Below are positions 43,727 to 51,371 of a DNA stretch of 64,000 nucleotides, piece after piece. Under the pieces are notes generated by a model that was not told the DNA's origin, ran no database searches, and saw only the letters and a program-made list of their open reading frames with translations. Source of the stretch: Branchinecta lynchi (taxonomy: Eukaryota; Arthropoda; Branchiopoda; Anostraca; Branchinectidae); contig JAKZAP010000003.1 in NCBI GenBank assembly GCA_023053575.1, forward strand, positions 4,750,561-4,814,560, read 5' to 3'. The number at the start of each line of letters is the position of its first letter. Within the stretch, counting starts at the first letter, position 1. The position numbers and the translations under genes were made by a program.

Positions 43727-44461
43727 ATGAATAAATTTGGTAGTGTCGGAAAAAAGGTTAGTAACGAATCGAATGTAAAGGTAGTTACTGACGAAAACGG
43801 TAACATTAACCTACAGGATAGGCGAATTGTTAATTTAGGTGATGCCAAAGCAGATCAGGATGCGATTAGCTTAAGGTTGATGACTATTATTTTGAATCAG
43901 TTTAAAGAACAAATAACTGCAGAACAAGTGCAAGCCAATCAATATTTTAGCGAAGATATTAACAGATTAACCTTGGTAGATGATTCTCCTGACAATGCAA
44001 TGGTAAGGATCAAAGATAAAGGATTATTTGTAAAACCAACAATTCAGGTTACTGATAAAGAACTTGATGCTGGGAATAAAGTTATCACAAATGTTCAAGA
44101 TCCTAGAAACAAACATGATGCTGTTAATTTAGGAACGTTAACTACGTATCTTTTAGATTTTGACAAAAAGCTCGAAAACCAACAAGCCCTTAGCATAAGT
44201 ATTGAAACGAAGATTGGCGACCTTAGCAAAAGTATTGACAAAAAGCTTCTTGACCTTAGGAAAAGTATTGAGAAAAAGCTCGAAAACCAACAAAAAATTA
44301 GCAGTTTTATTGGTTCAAATGATTTGGACCAAAATCTGCATATCAATGGTATTGAAAGAGCAGTCGTAAACATTTTAAAAAGGCTTTTAGAGCAAAAACC
44401 TGTTGATCAAGATTTTGTTAAGAAAACAGAAGACTTCATGAAAACTAAACTAAAGAAATAA
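43727..44461 (+). CDS. Fibre-like protein with coiled coil (244 residues)
   Basis: Two segments, INLQDRRIVNLGDAKADQDA (about 28-47) and NKVITNVQDPRNKHDAVNLG (about 117-136), share the pattern K/RxIxNLxDPxxxxDAxxxxYL. That pattern is seen in the shaft and collar repeats of phage and viral tail fibres. A strongly heptad-patterned stretch with internal repeats follows (DKKLENQQALSI, SIDKKLLDLRKSIEKKLENQQ). A trimeric attachment fibre or spike is the most economical inference. I recognise no Polinton family name for it. Start context CTATAATAAATG. Confidence 0.75.
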   Translation: MNKFGSVGKKVSNESNVKVVTDENGNINLQDRRIVNLGDAKADQDAISLRLMTIILNQFKEQITAEQVQANQYFSEDINRLTLVDDSPDNAMVRIKDKGLFVKPTIQVTDKELDAGNKVITNVQDPRNKHDAVNLGTLTTYLLDFDKKLENQQALSISIETKIGDLSKSIDKKLLDLRKSIEKKLENQQKISSFIGSNDLDQNLHINGIERAVVNILKRLLEQKPVDQDFVKKTEDFMKTKLKK

Positions 44462-44491
44462 AATTTATATGATAAATTTATTCCCTAATAA

Positions 44492-45061
44492 ATGGTTGAA
44501 ACAATGGAGTATACAGTTTATTTGTCAAAGCTTCAGAAAGGAAAGCTGAAGAAATGTTTTGATGCTAAACAAAAATGTCAGATACGTGTTAGTCATAGTA
44601 GACAAAATGAACGGGAACCAGTCAAGTTACTTTTAAGTAAACGACAAATTGATAAAATTGAAACATGTAAAATGAATAATAAGGGTTGTGATATTGATGT
44701 ATCATACAAGCAGATGAGAGAAGCGATTCAAAAAGGTGGATTACTTCCATTTTTAATACCGCTAGCAATTACCCTTGGTAAGGCAGCTTTAACAAGTGGT
44801 GCTGCTGCTTTGGGTACATTCGCTGGTAAGAAAATTATGGATAAAATGACCAACACAGGTGGTGCGCTAAAACTTCCTGGAACACAAAAAGTTACCGGTA
44901 ATGGTGTACGTGGTAGACCTAAGAAGGAAAAAACCGATGATGTCAACACAGGTGGAGCGCTAACACTTCCTGGAACACAAAAAGTTGTCGGTCATGGGGT
45001 ACGTGGAAGGCCTAGGAAGTCAAAAAACGGGGACATCAAAAAAGAAGCAAAAGTAAAGTAG
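44492..45061 (+). CDS. Core or membrane-active virion protein with duplicated basic module
   Basis: 189 residues. The N-terminal half has six Cys in QKCQIRVSHSR and KMNNKGCDIDVS-like repeats. A hydrophobic, Gly/Ala-rich helix follows (GGLLPFLIPLAITLGKAA, then LTSGAAALGTFAGKK, about 80-112). Then comes a duplicated module NTGGALxLPGTQKVxGxGVRGRP with basic tails (RGRPKKEK and RGRPRKSK, resembling AT-hooks). Adenovirus proteins VI, VII and X combine membrane-lytic and basic DNA-binding parts, so a comparable role is inferred. The last codons overlap the protease frame, and a slippery heptamer lies at 45022-45028. Start context CCCTAATAAATGG. Confidence 0.82.
   Translation: MVETMEYTVYLSKLQKGKLKKCFDAKQKCQIRVSHSRQNEREPVKLLLSKRQIDKIETCKMNNKGCDIDVSYKQMREAIQKGGLLPFLIPLAITLGKAALTSGAAALGTFAGKKIMDKMTNTGGALKLPGTQKVTGNGVRGRPKKEKTDDVNTGGALTLPGTQKVVGHGVRGRPRKSKNGDIKKEAKVK
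45022..45028 (+). other. Slippery heptamer A_AAA_AAC (-1 frameshift, core to protease)
   Basis: In the core gene frame the codons are TCA AAA AAC, so the heptamer is in exact X_XXY_YYZ register. The -1 frame opens at 45016, only six bases before, and continues without stop through the protease to 45429. A_AAA_AAC is among the most efficient eukaryotic -1 sites, as in several retroviral gag-pro junctions. An 8-bp stem (ACCTCTAA at 45063 with TTAGAGGT at 45113) lies downstream but farther than the usual spacer. Confidence 0.7.
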
Positions 45062-45429
45062 GACCTCTAACCAATTTTGATATTATGGATGCATTAGGGA
45101 GTATACCACAGTTTAGAGGTGTGTTCTCTTTAGATACGCTACCCAAACATATAAACGATTCGGAATGTGGTGTAATCAACTATGACAAACGTGGAATGCC
45201 TGGAACACATTGGGTTGCCTATTGTAATCTACCTGAATCCCCCTATGTCGAATTTTTCGATTCTTTCGGTATTCCTCCAGGAAAAGAAATAGTTAAATAT
45301 CTAAAAACTTCAAAGAAAAAAATAGCTTATGAAAATCTTGCTGTCCAAAATATAGACGAAGTAAACTGTGGACTTCACTGTATTTCCTACATTAAGCGCA
45401 AAATGAAGTTGGTAGCTTTTCGTTTATAA
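45028..45429 (+). CDS. PRO: Adenain-like maturation cysteine protease
   Basis: The family's catalytic elements are in order: GTHWVAY (His), VEFFDSFG (acidic residue) and VNCGLHCISY (Cys), preceded by QFRGVF and the NDSECGVINYD strand. These proteases cleave virion precursors during capsid maturation. The only in-frame ATG (45085) lacks the TAATAAATG context, and the conserved-looking GPLTNFDIMDALG lies partly upstream of it. The open frame begins at 45016 and overlaps the core gene in -1. I therefore infer synthesis by -1 frameshifting; initiation at 45085 (114 residues) is the alternative. It is shorter at the C-terminus than adenovirus adenain. Confidence 0.85.
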   Translation, partial: RGHQKRSKSKVGPLTNFDIMDALGSIPQFRGVFSLDTLPKHINDSECGVINYDKRGMPGTHWVAYCNLPESPYVEFFDSFGIPPGKEIVKYLKTSKKKIAYENLAVQNIDEVNCGLHCISYIKRKMKLVAFRL

Positions 45430-45446
45430 AAATTATTTTCTAATAA

Positions 45447-45614
45447 ATGGAGATTTATTGTATGAAATGTAAAAAGAGCACTGACACTGAATCAATGTTT
45501 AAGGCAGTGTCACAAAAAAATAATGTTCCAATGCTGAAAGGGAATTGTGTTATTTGCGGGTCGAGGAAAAATCGCTTTTTAAAAAAAACCTCAACGCAGA
45601 AACAGATATTTTAA
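45447..45614 (+). CDS. Zinc-ribbon protein (55 residues), upstream part of integrase
   Basis: ATG in the TTTCTAATAAATGG context. It has two CxxC pairs, YCMKCKK (Cys 5 and 8) and GNCVICGSRK (Cys 34 and 37), a compact zinc ribbon of the YCxKC type found in Polinton and related virus proteins. It terminates at TAA 45612. The integrase frame overlaps it in -1 from 45524 to 45614, and codons TTA AAA AAA ACC place an A_AAA_AAA slippery site at 45581-45587. The short form may be a stand-alone product and the frameshifted form the integrase N-terminus. Confidence 0.8.
   Translation: MEIYCMKCKKSTDTESMFKAVSQKNNVPMLKGNCVICGSRKNRFLKKTSTQKQIF
45581..45587 (+). other. Slippery heptamer A_AAA_AAA (-1 frameshift, zinc ribbon to integrase)
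   Basis: An eight-A run in exact X_XXY_YYZ phase with the zinc-ribbon frame. A -1 slip enters the integrase frame, which has no ATG until 45821, after the first catalytic Asp. Without a frame change no full integrase could be made. An indel mutation or assembly error in the A-run is the alternative. Confidence 0.7.
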
Positions 45615-46516
45615 AGACGTATTATTCTAATTATTCAGGTGTGGATGATATTTACAGAAAATTAAAAGAAAATGGTGTTAAGGTTTCCAAGGATAAAATA
45701 AAAAATGTGTTGCAAAATGAGAATGTGTATACGTTACACAAACCTTCCTATCATAACTTTGAAAGGAGGCGAGTGTATGTTCACTATGTTGATGAGCAAT
45801 GGCAAGCTGATTTAGTTGATATGCAGAAATATAAAAAAGAAAATAATAAAACAAATTACATTTTAACTGTTATTGATTGCTTTAGTAAATATGCTTGGGG
45901 TATTCCCTTGAAAAATAAAACGGGTGCTGAAATAATAAACGCATTCAGTCATATATTTAAAGAAAGAATTCCTAGAAAGTTGCAAACTGATAAAGGTAAA
46001 GAATTTGTTATGAGAAATGTTCAATCTTTTTTGAAAAATAACGATATACACTGGTTTGCATCTGAAAGCGAATTGAAAGCGCAAATTGTAGAACGATTCA
46101 ATAGAACGCTGAAAGACAAGTTATGGAAATATTTCACTCACAATAACACTACTAATTGGATTGATATTTTACCTTTATTTGTGAGTAATTATAATAACTC
46201 GTACCACCGTTCAATACAAATGAAACCAGTTGATGCTAGTAAAAAGGTTAATCAGAAAAAGGTTTTTAGTGCTCTGTTTCCTCCAGTAGATGACTACAAA
46301 ATCACAGGAAACGTCAAAGTAGGGGATTTAGTCAGAATTAAAAAAGAAAAAAGTATTTTCGATAAAGGATATTTACCTAATTATACGGATGAGGTATTTC
46401 AGATAGCAACCATCAGACCTACCATTCCCATTACTTATGAAATATCTGACAAAAGTGGGGAATTAATTCAAGGAGGGTTTTATGAAAAAGAACTTTCAAA
46501 ATTTATTATGAAATAA
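45587..46516 (+). CDS. INT: Retroviral-type integrase (DDE)
   Basis: About 309 residues in this frame. An N-terminal helical part (DDIYRKLKENGVKVSKDKI, NVYTLHKP) is followed by the rve catalytic core: WQADLVDM (first Asp), LQTDKGKEF (second Asp) and AQIVERFNRTLKDKLW (Glu). NNSYHRSIQMKP comes next, as in other Polintons. The C-terminus has an SH3-like fold (GNVKVGDLVRIKKEKS, FDKGYLPNYTDEVF). It inserts the linear element and generates the 6-bp duplication. It has no native ATG and is probably fused to the preceding zinc ribbon by -1 frameshifting. Confidence 0.94.
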   Translation, partial: NLNAETDILKTYYSNYSGVDDIYRKLKENGVKVSKDKIKNVLQNENVYTLHKPSYHNFERRRVYVHYVDEQWQADLVDMQKYKKENNKTNYILTVIDCFSKYAWGIPLKNKTGAEIINAFSHIFKERIPRKLQTDKGKEFVMRNVQSFLKNNDIHWFASESELKAQIVERFNRTLKDKLWKYFTHNNTTNWIDILPLFVSNYNNSYHRSIQMKPVDASKKVNQKKVFSALFPPVDDYKITGNVKVGDLVRIKKEKSIFDKGYLPNYTDEVFQIATIRPTIPITYEISDKSGELIQGGFYEKELSKFIMK

Positions 46517-46532
46517 AATTACTTGTATATAA

Positions 46533-47354
46533 ATGGATTCAAGACGCTTGAGTGATATGTTATCGGATATAGTGAAGAACAGAGAAATTCAGAGAAGCAA
46601 GGTTCAGCAAAATGAGATGGAGAAGGCAGGATTTCGGGAATATGCTTCAGAATTAAACGCTCCAGTTATTATAGCACAAAAAGAAAACACTAAAGACACC
46701 ATCAAAAAATTACAAGAGAACGCTGAAACGATAATTAATAAACTACAGGAAGGTGATAATAATTCAAGAAGACGGTTTCTCAGATTAGGTGATACATTTA
46801 AAACAGCTTTACAGACCACTACTTCAGAGGAAGTGAGTCGAGCACCCGCTTTAGAACCTTCTCCCAATTTAGGACCACTATCCGTTGATATGAATAAAGA
46901 TATTACCCAAGAGTTGTTAAATCAGATTAATTTAAAACATGTAGAATCGCGGGGTGGCACTGATACTTATTTTAAAATGCCTACGTATTACATTAAGCAT
47001 CATACGGATATAGATGAGGCTCTAGAACGTTTGACATCTCTAAGTCAAAGTTATGGCGGGAAAAAAGGTAAAGGTTACTCTAGCTATGATGAAATCCTTG
47101 AATTTATAAGAGAATACAAGGAGAGGTTAACCAGCATTCGAACTAATTCCCCATTAGTCAACCAACAAGGAACTGGTGTATTTATGAATTGTGATGAAAT
47201 GATTTCAAAATTATACACTTTGATAGGTAGCAGAGTAAACGGAAATACATCTGATGAGGTGAGAAATGAAGCTATTGATATTTTGGATTCGTTAATGCGA
47301 AATAAATTTCTTACGAAGAGAAATTACAATTCAATATATAAAAATTATTTCTAA
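46533..47354 (+). CDS. Polinton conserved-type protein, probably virion-associated (273 residues)
   Basis: The N-terminal third is charged and helical, with a coiled-coil-like stretch (NTKDTIKKLQENAETIINKL). A Pro-rich linker follows (APALEPSPNLGPL). A C-terminal module has MNCDEMISKLYTLIGSRVNG, then AIDILDSLMRNKFLTKRNY. The position between integrase and minor capsid and this C-terminal helical pattern recall the unassigned PW-type proteins of animal Polintons; I am not certain of the family. Start context TATATAAATGG. Confidence 0.75.
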   Translation: MDSRRLSDMLSDIVKNREIQRSKVQQNEMEKAGFREYASELNAPVIIAQKENTKDTIKKLQENAETIINKLQEGDNNSRRRFLRLGDTFKTALQTTTSEEVSRAPALEPSPNLGPLSVDMNKDITQELLNQINLKHVESRGGTDTYFKMPTYYIKHHTDIDEALERLTSLSQSYGGKKGKGYSSYDEILEFIREYKERLTSIRTNSPLVNQQGTGVFMNCDEMISKLYTLIGSRVNGNTSDEVRNEAIDILDSLMRNKFLTKRNYNSIYKNYF

Positions 47355-47357
47355 TAA

Positions 47358-48080
47358 ATGGTGTTGTTAAACATTGAAGGTAATGAAAGTATCATTGATA
47401 TAACATTTAGTCAACCAATCGAATTGAATCGTAATTGGGATTATGAAATAGGTTTGAATCAGTGTACTTTGTGGTATTCATGGCATAATATAAGTGATAA
47501 ATTTGTAAATAATACATTTCAATACAGGAAAGATGAAGATAATAATGCAACAGAATGGATGAATGTTACTATTCCTAATGGGATGTATAACGATGATTGT
47601 TTGAATTATTTTTTGTGTCAGTATTTTGATACCCCAAAAGATAAATGTCCTATTGTAATTTCATCCAATCCAGCATCTATGAGATTTGTCATACTATTAC
47701 AAGAAAAATATGTGTTTAGATTTAATAGTGACTTGTGTCAGATTTTAGGATTTGAGAAGGATAGTGAGATATCTAAGAAAATCAATGAAGGTACAAAGCT
47801 TCCGAATATAACAAGAAGCGTTGATAAAATTCAAATTCACTGCTCTCTTGTAAACAGTTCTATCGTAAACAAAAGTAAATCAGATGTCATTTGGACATTT
47901 GTTCCGAATACAGAACCGGGTTGTCAAATTGTTGAGAATCCTAGACAATTAATCTACCTTCCTATTAATACAAAAGACTTTATTTACTCCTTGAGAATGA
48001 CAATTACTGATCAGTTGGGAAGACCTATCGATTTGAATGGTGATAACGTTGGATACGTACTGCATTTAAGAAAAGCTTAA
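47358..48080 (+). CDS. mCP: Minor capsid (penton-like) protein
   Basis: 240 residues, beta-rich with no membrane segment. The start FSQPIELNRNWDYEIGLNQC, the WMNVTIPNGMYNDDCLNYFL segment and the closing LYLPINTKDF-like to VGYVLHLRKA stretch fit the single-jelly-roll penton protein encoded immediately before the major capsid gene in Polintons. Pentons fill the fivefold vertices. It begins 3 bp after the preceding stop with TTTCTAATAAATGG, so that motif overlaps the upstream gene's end. Confidence 0.82.
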   Translation: MVLLNIEGNESIIDITFSQPIELNRNWDYEIGLNQCTLWYSWHNISDKFVNNTFQYRKDEDNNATEWMNVTIPNGMYNDDCLNYFLCQYFDTPKDKCPIVISSNPASMRFVILLQEKYVFRFNSDLCQILGFEKDSEISKKINEGTKLPNITRSVDKIQIHCSLVNSSIVNKSKSDVIWTFVPNTEPGCQIVENPRQLIYLPINTKDFIYSLRMTITDQLGRPIDLNGDNVGYVLHLRKA

Positions 48081-48112
48081 AGGATTAGTAAAATAAAATT
48101 ATTTACCTATAA

Positions 48113-48469
48113 ATGTTGATTAATAATAAGCGATTACTTTATAAAAAGCAGTATGGAAGTGGAATCGGTAGTGTATTCAAAAACATTGTTAATTCCCAGT
48201 TATTTCAAACGTCAGCAAAACAAATAAAAGATGGGGCTATGTCAATGTATAATAATATTATTAAACCGAGATTTGAGTTGTTGAAAAACAGAGCAATAGA
48301 ATATGGGAAAGATCTGATCGATGTAAACAAGAAAGAACTCATTGATGTAATTGGAAACAAAAAATCGATGAAGGATCTTATCGGTACAAATAAAAGGATT
48401 TTAAATCAAAGAAGTCAGGACTTGATCAAAACGTTAATGACTGGAAATGGATTAAAGATTCTGAAATAA
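48113..48469 (+). CDS. Small basic virion-type protein between penton and hexon (118 residues)
   Basis: Begins with basic residues and a Gly-rich turn (KKQYGSGIGSVFKNIV). Amphipathic helices and two repeats around KDLIDVNKKELIDVIGN / KDLIGTNKRI follow. It ends TGNGLKILK. The Gly-rich N-terminal amphipathic segment is reminiscent of adenovirus pVI-like lytic factors, but there is no firm homology. Start context CCTATAAATG. Confidence 0.7.
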   Translation: MLINNKRLLYKKQYGSGIGSVFKNIVNSQLFQTSAKQIKDGAMSMYNNIIKPRFELLKNRAIEYGKDLIDVNKKELIDVIGNKKSMKDLIGTNKRILNQRSQDLIKTLMTGNGLKILK

Positions 48470-48499
48470 GTTTTATTTAATAATTTCTTTCTTATATAA

Positions 48500-49864
48500 A
48501 TGGCAGTAAATAAAGTTATCAGTCCGCAATGGAACATTTTTGATGAACCGCTTGTTGATGATACAGTGGTAAGATACGAATTTAAAGAAATTCGAGAAAC
48601 AGATGTGAATGTATCTAATAAATCAGAGTTTGAATTCGTAACAAAGAAATTAGATTCTTGGTTTTATCCAAGTGAAAGTTATCTTGATGTCAGTGTAAGA
48701 ATAGTGAAAGAAAATGGAGATAATATAGCTGCAACCGATATTGCTACTTTAACGAATAATGGATTTAATTTATTCAGTACCGCTGAGTATGTAATAAACG
48801 ATGAATCGGTTGAAAAAATTAATCATGTTGGTATTACAACTACCGTTACAAAGTTGATTGAATACTCTGATGATTATTCTAGAAGTGCAGCAAGAAATCA
48901 TTTCTGGTATAAGGATTATAATCAAGGAAAAGAAATTAATCCTGTTATTGCTTCGTTTACTGCAACTCCAGTAGTAGCAGGGGCTGCAGCAGGGGGTGGA
49001 ACAGTCAGTTTGAGAAATAATAATAATTATAATAAAGGATTTGAAAAAAGATATAACAGAACAAAGAGCAGTAAATTAGTAAATATGTATTTACCATTAT
49101 CAGAATTGTTTGGATTTCTGAAAGGAAACAAACGATTCTTCAGAGGTGCATCGCATAAATTATTTCTAAGAAGAAATGATGATAACAACATGATTATAAG
49201 AAATGGAAATACTAATTTCAAAGTAGTAATCGAGTATTTATCCTGGAAGATCCCTATTGTAGCTCCTAGTATCGAAATGATGAGTGAATTAGAAAAGGGT
49301 CTTGCTAAGGATAAAAAGCATAATCTGATGTGGGAAGCATGTAATACTTATAAAAGCGATGTTAGTCAAAATAAGGAACACACTTGGAAAGTTATATCTG
49401 AGAGAAACAATCCAACAAAAGTAGTTGTGATGCTACAGAAAAATGAAAAGCATAACAATCAATTAATGAATAATATGGTGTTTGATCATATGAATTTAAC
49501 AGACATAGAACTTAGAATTAATGGGGATAAATATCCCGAAGAACCACTTAAATGTGATTTTAGCGATGACAAATGTAAATACTCAAATCTTTACAATAGG
49601 TTCATACATTTGGGTTATAAACAATTAGCATTTGATACTGGTAGTGTTGTTAGTATAGAAGAATTTAAAGAAGTATATCCACTATTCTGTTTCGATGTTT
49701 CCAAACACGAGTCAAATATTTATAATGGAACAACTGCTGATATTGAAATAAGTTTAACGTTGAAAGATAATCAACCCGTACCATATAATGTTTACTGTGT
49801 TATATATTATGAAAGAAAAGCTACATTAGGTATTATTAACAAAAATATGTATGTGAGTTTGTGA
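48500..49864 (+). CDS. MCP: Major capsid protein (double jelly roll, hexon-like)
   Basis: 454 residues. The N-terminal VDDTVVRYEFKEIRE and KKLDSWFYPSESYLDVSVRI strands, the LVNMYLPLSELFGFLKGNK segment, KLFLRRNDD and the C-terminal VYCVIYYERKATLGI strand fit the Polinton major capsid protein. A Gly/Ala/Asn-rich loop (VAGAAAGGGTVSLRNNNNYN) around residue 160 is probably surface exposed. It forms pseudo-hexameric capsomers in icosahedral particles. Frame intact. Start context CTTATATAAATGG. Confidence 0.92.
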   Translation: MAVNKVISPQWNIFDEPLVDDTVVRYEFKEIRETDVNVSNKSEFEFVTKKLDSWFYPSESYLDVSVRIVKENGDNIAATDIATLTNNGFNLFSTAEYVINDESVEKINHVGITTTVTKLIEYSDDYSRSAARNHFWYKDYNQGKEINPVIASFTATPVVAGAAAGGGTVSLRNNNNYNKGFEKRYNRTKSSKLVNMYLPLSELFGFLKGNKRFFRGASHKLFLRRNDDNNMIIRNGNTNFKVVIEYLSWKIPIVAPSIEMMSELEKGLAKDKKHNLMWEACNTYKSDVSQNKEHTWKVISERNNPTKVVVMLQKNEKHNNQLMNNMVFDHMNLTDIELRINGDKYPEEPLKCDFSDDKCKYSNLYNRFIHLGYKQLAFDTGSVVSIEEFKEVYPLFCFDVSKHESNIYNGTTADIEISLTLKDNQPVPYNVYCVIYYERKATLGIINKNMYVSL

Positions 49865-49867
49865 GTC

Positions 49868-50454
49868 TGGATTTTTATTTAATAAAATCATCCCCTAATA
49901 AATGGAGTCCGCAAAGGAAGTCTTGAATACAATCAGAATGAATAAATACAATGAGACAATCAGGAAAGAAGAACTAGTTCTTGGATTGAAATATACTATT
50001 GTTAAAATGAGAATTGCTAAGACAAAATATGGTGATAAGTTGGTTGTAGTTATTAATCATAATGACAAACCCTGTGATTTGTTTATAACACAGAAATATA
50101 ATGCCATTGCTAACGAATTACTTTTAAAGAAAAATCTAGTTTTGCAACCGATTGTACGCGAAAACAAGAACAAAGAAACATATGTGGATTTAGAACTGTT
50201 TACTCAGTAATATTTGAATAAAAAAATGAAAAATGTAAAAAAAAAGAAGTAGTAGTATATTGTAGTATTTTATATGTAGTAAAGGGTAATATTCTCATTT
50301 CTTGTATCCTTTATTTTGGAAGTAAGAAAATAAAAATGTTCTTAAAAAGGGGGATAATTTGGTAAAAAGGATGTTAAAATTTAAGAAATTGATGTTAAAA
50401 TGGGGTTTTGAAATTGGGGGGATGGTGAGCTAGAACCCCCTTTATATAACTACT
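49868..50454 (-). repeat. Polinton right terminal inverted repeat (587 bp)
   Basis: The exact-length inverse of the left TIR. Similarity ends at TGGATTTTT (49868), 3 bp after the capsid stop. It contains the second copy of the 102-codon gene. Confidence 0.95.
49902..50210 (+). CDS. Polinton TIR-encoded 102-residue protein, right copy
   Basis: Identical in all 102 residues to the left copy and also transcribed outward. It has the same CCCCTAATAAATGG start and the same OB-like alternating pattern around TKYGD. Two identical copies give a double dose and record how recently the TIRs were homogenised. Confidence 0.85.
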   Translation: MESAKEVLNTIRMNKYNETIRKEELVLGLKYTIVKMRIAKTKYGDKLVVVINHNDKPCDLFITQKYNAIANELLLKKNLVLQPIVRENKNKETYVDLELFTQ

Positions 50455-50460
50455 GGTGTG
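50455..50460. repeat. Target-site duplication, right (GGTGTG)
   Basis: Exact match to 36081-36086. Confidence 0.95.
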
Positions 50461-51248
50461 ATCACGATAATCATTCTAATCGAATGATTCTCCGACATTT
50501 TGCGCCAAAAAAAAAACTGCTTAAAAGTTAACTGAGAGGCCTGCTTATTTTCTTGGATTTGAACTCGCAGTGGGTTTTAATCAAGATATCAGTGAAACTT
50601 CCGACAGCTCATTTAGAGTTAGCGAGAATTCTCATACAATGATTTTATCCTGGTCTTTAACTTGACCAAGTCGGTGTCAAGGACAGTGCCCACTAGCGAC
50701 TGTACGGACGGGTTTTAGAACTAGCAACCCTTTGCCAACTCCAGGACTGTTCTAAGGCCGCCCGAACCTTCAAAAATAAGCCCTAAACAGAGAGTGGTTA
50801 AAACACTTACTGAATTCAAAACAGAGCTTCTTATTCTTCTTTACATCTGCACACACTTCTAGAGTTTATACTAATTGTCGCAGAACTCGAAAAGTAGACC
50901 CACATTAACTCCAAACCAATGTAACAATGTATCTATTACACTTAAATACGAAAAGACTTCAATTACTAATAGTATTATGAAAGAAGATAATTTCGCACCG
51001 AATACTTTTCTACAAAACATTATATTAAACAAATAATAAGTTTAATTCCATTGATTAATGTGACTTTGGTAATACGACTTCTGTGACAGTCGGTCTAGTT
51101 TCAAGGACTAAGTAAATACGTTTTAATAAAGGGCTTTTTAATTTTATCAGAATGAAAGATCAATGAATTAAGAAAAGTCACTCTACTTGTCACACAACTT
51201 GAAACTAAGTTGTAAGAAATTCCGAAAAGACATTGGAAAATGCTCCAT
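50461..51248. other. No gene recognised
   Basis: Host flank of the Polinton. No exon or repeat end was identified. Confidence 0.4.
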
Positions 51249-51371
51249 TTTAGACACCAAATAGTAGAATACTGGAACGATCGCCCAGAAAGTGTTGTAA
51301 ATGCCGAAAATGTCAACCAATTCAAAGCAAGTGTCGACTACCACCTGGCTGAAATTCAATTTAGTGTGTAA
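51249..51371 (+). pseudogene. LINE C-terminal fragment
   Basis: FRHQIVEYWNDRPESVVNAE then NVNQFKASVDYHL and a stop. This is the usual terminal signature of CR1/jockey-type ORF2 (RVVxxWNxLPxxVVxAxSVxxFKxxLDxHL). No RT core is upstream. Confidence 0.6.

Larger units (their letters stand above)
36087..50454. mobile_element. Polinton/Maverick element, complete (polintovirus-like)
   Basis: A 14,368-bp element with AG-starting inverted repeats and a 6-bp target duplication. It carries the full hallmark set: protein-primed PolB, FtsK/HerA-type ATPase, adenain-like protease, retroviral-type integrase, double-jelly-roll major capsid and minor capsid protein. There are also a TIR-embedded small gene, a fibre-like protein, a basic membrane-active-like core protein and others. 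No gene has a premature stop; two frame changes fall on canonical -1 slippery sites. Integrase, protease, ATPase and capsids form one plus-strand block. It is clearly richer in A+T than its host flanks. Confidence 0.97.

Noticed and set aside
45063..45120. Stem ACCTCTAA/TTAGAGGT as the frameshift stimulator
   Set aside because: It starts about 34 nt after the slippery site, whereas 5-9 nt is usual. It is kept only as a remark.
45587..46516. Retrovirus or LTR retrotransposon integrase
   Set aside because: No LTRs, gag or reverse transcriptase accompany it. PolB, ATPase and capsid genes within TIRs make it a Polinton.
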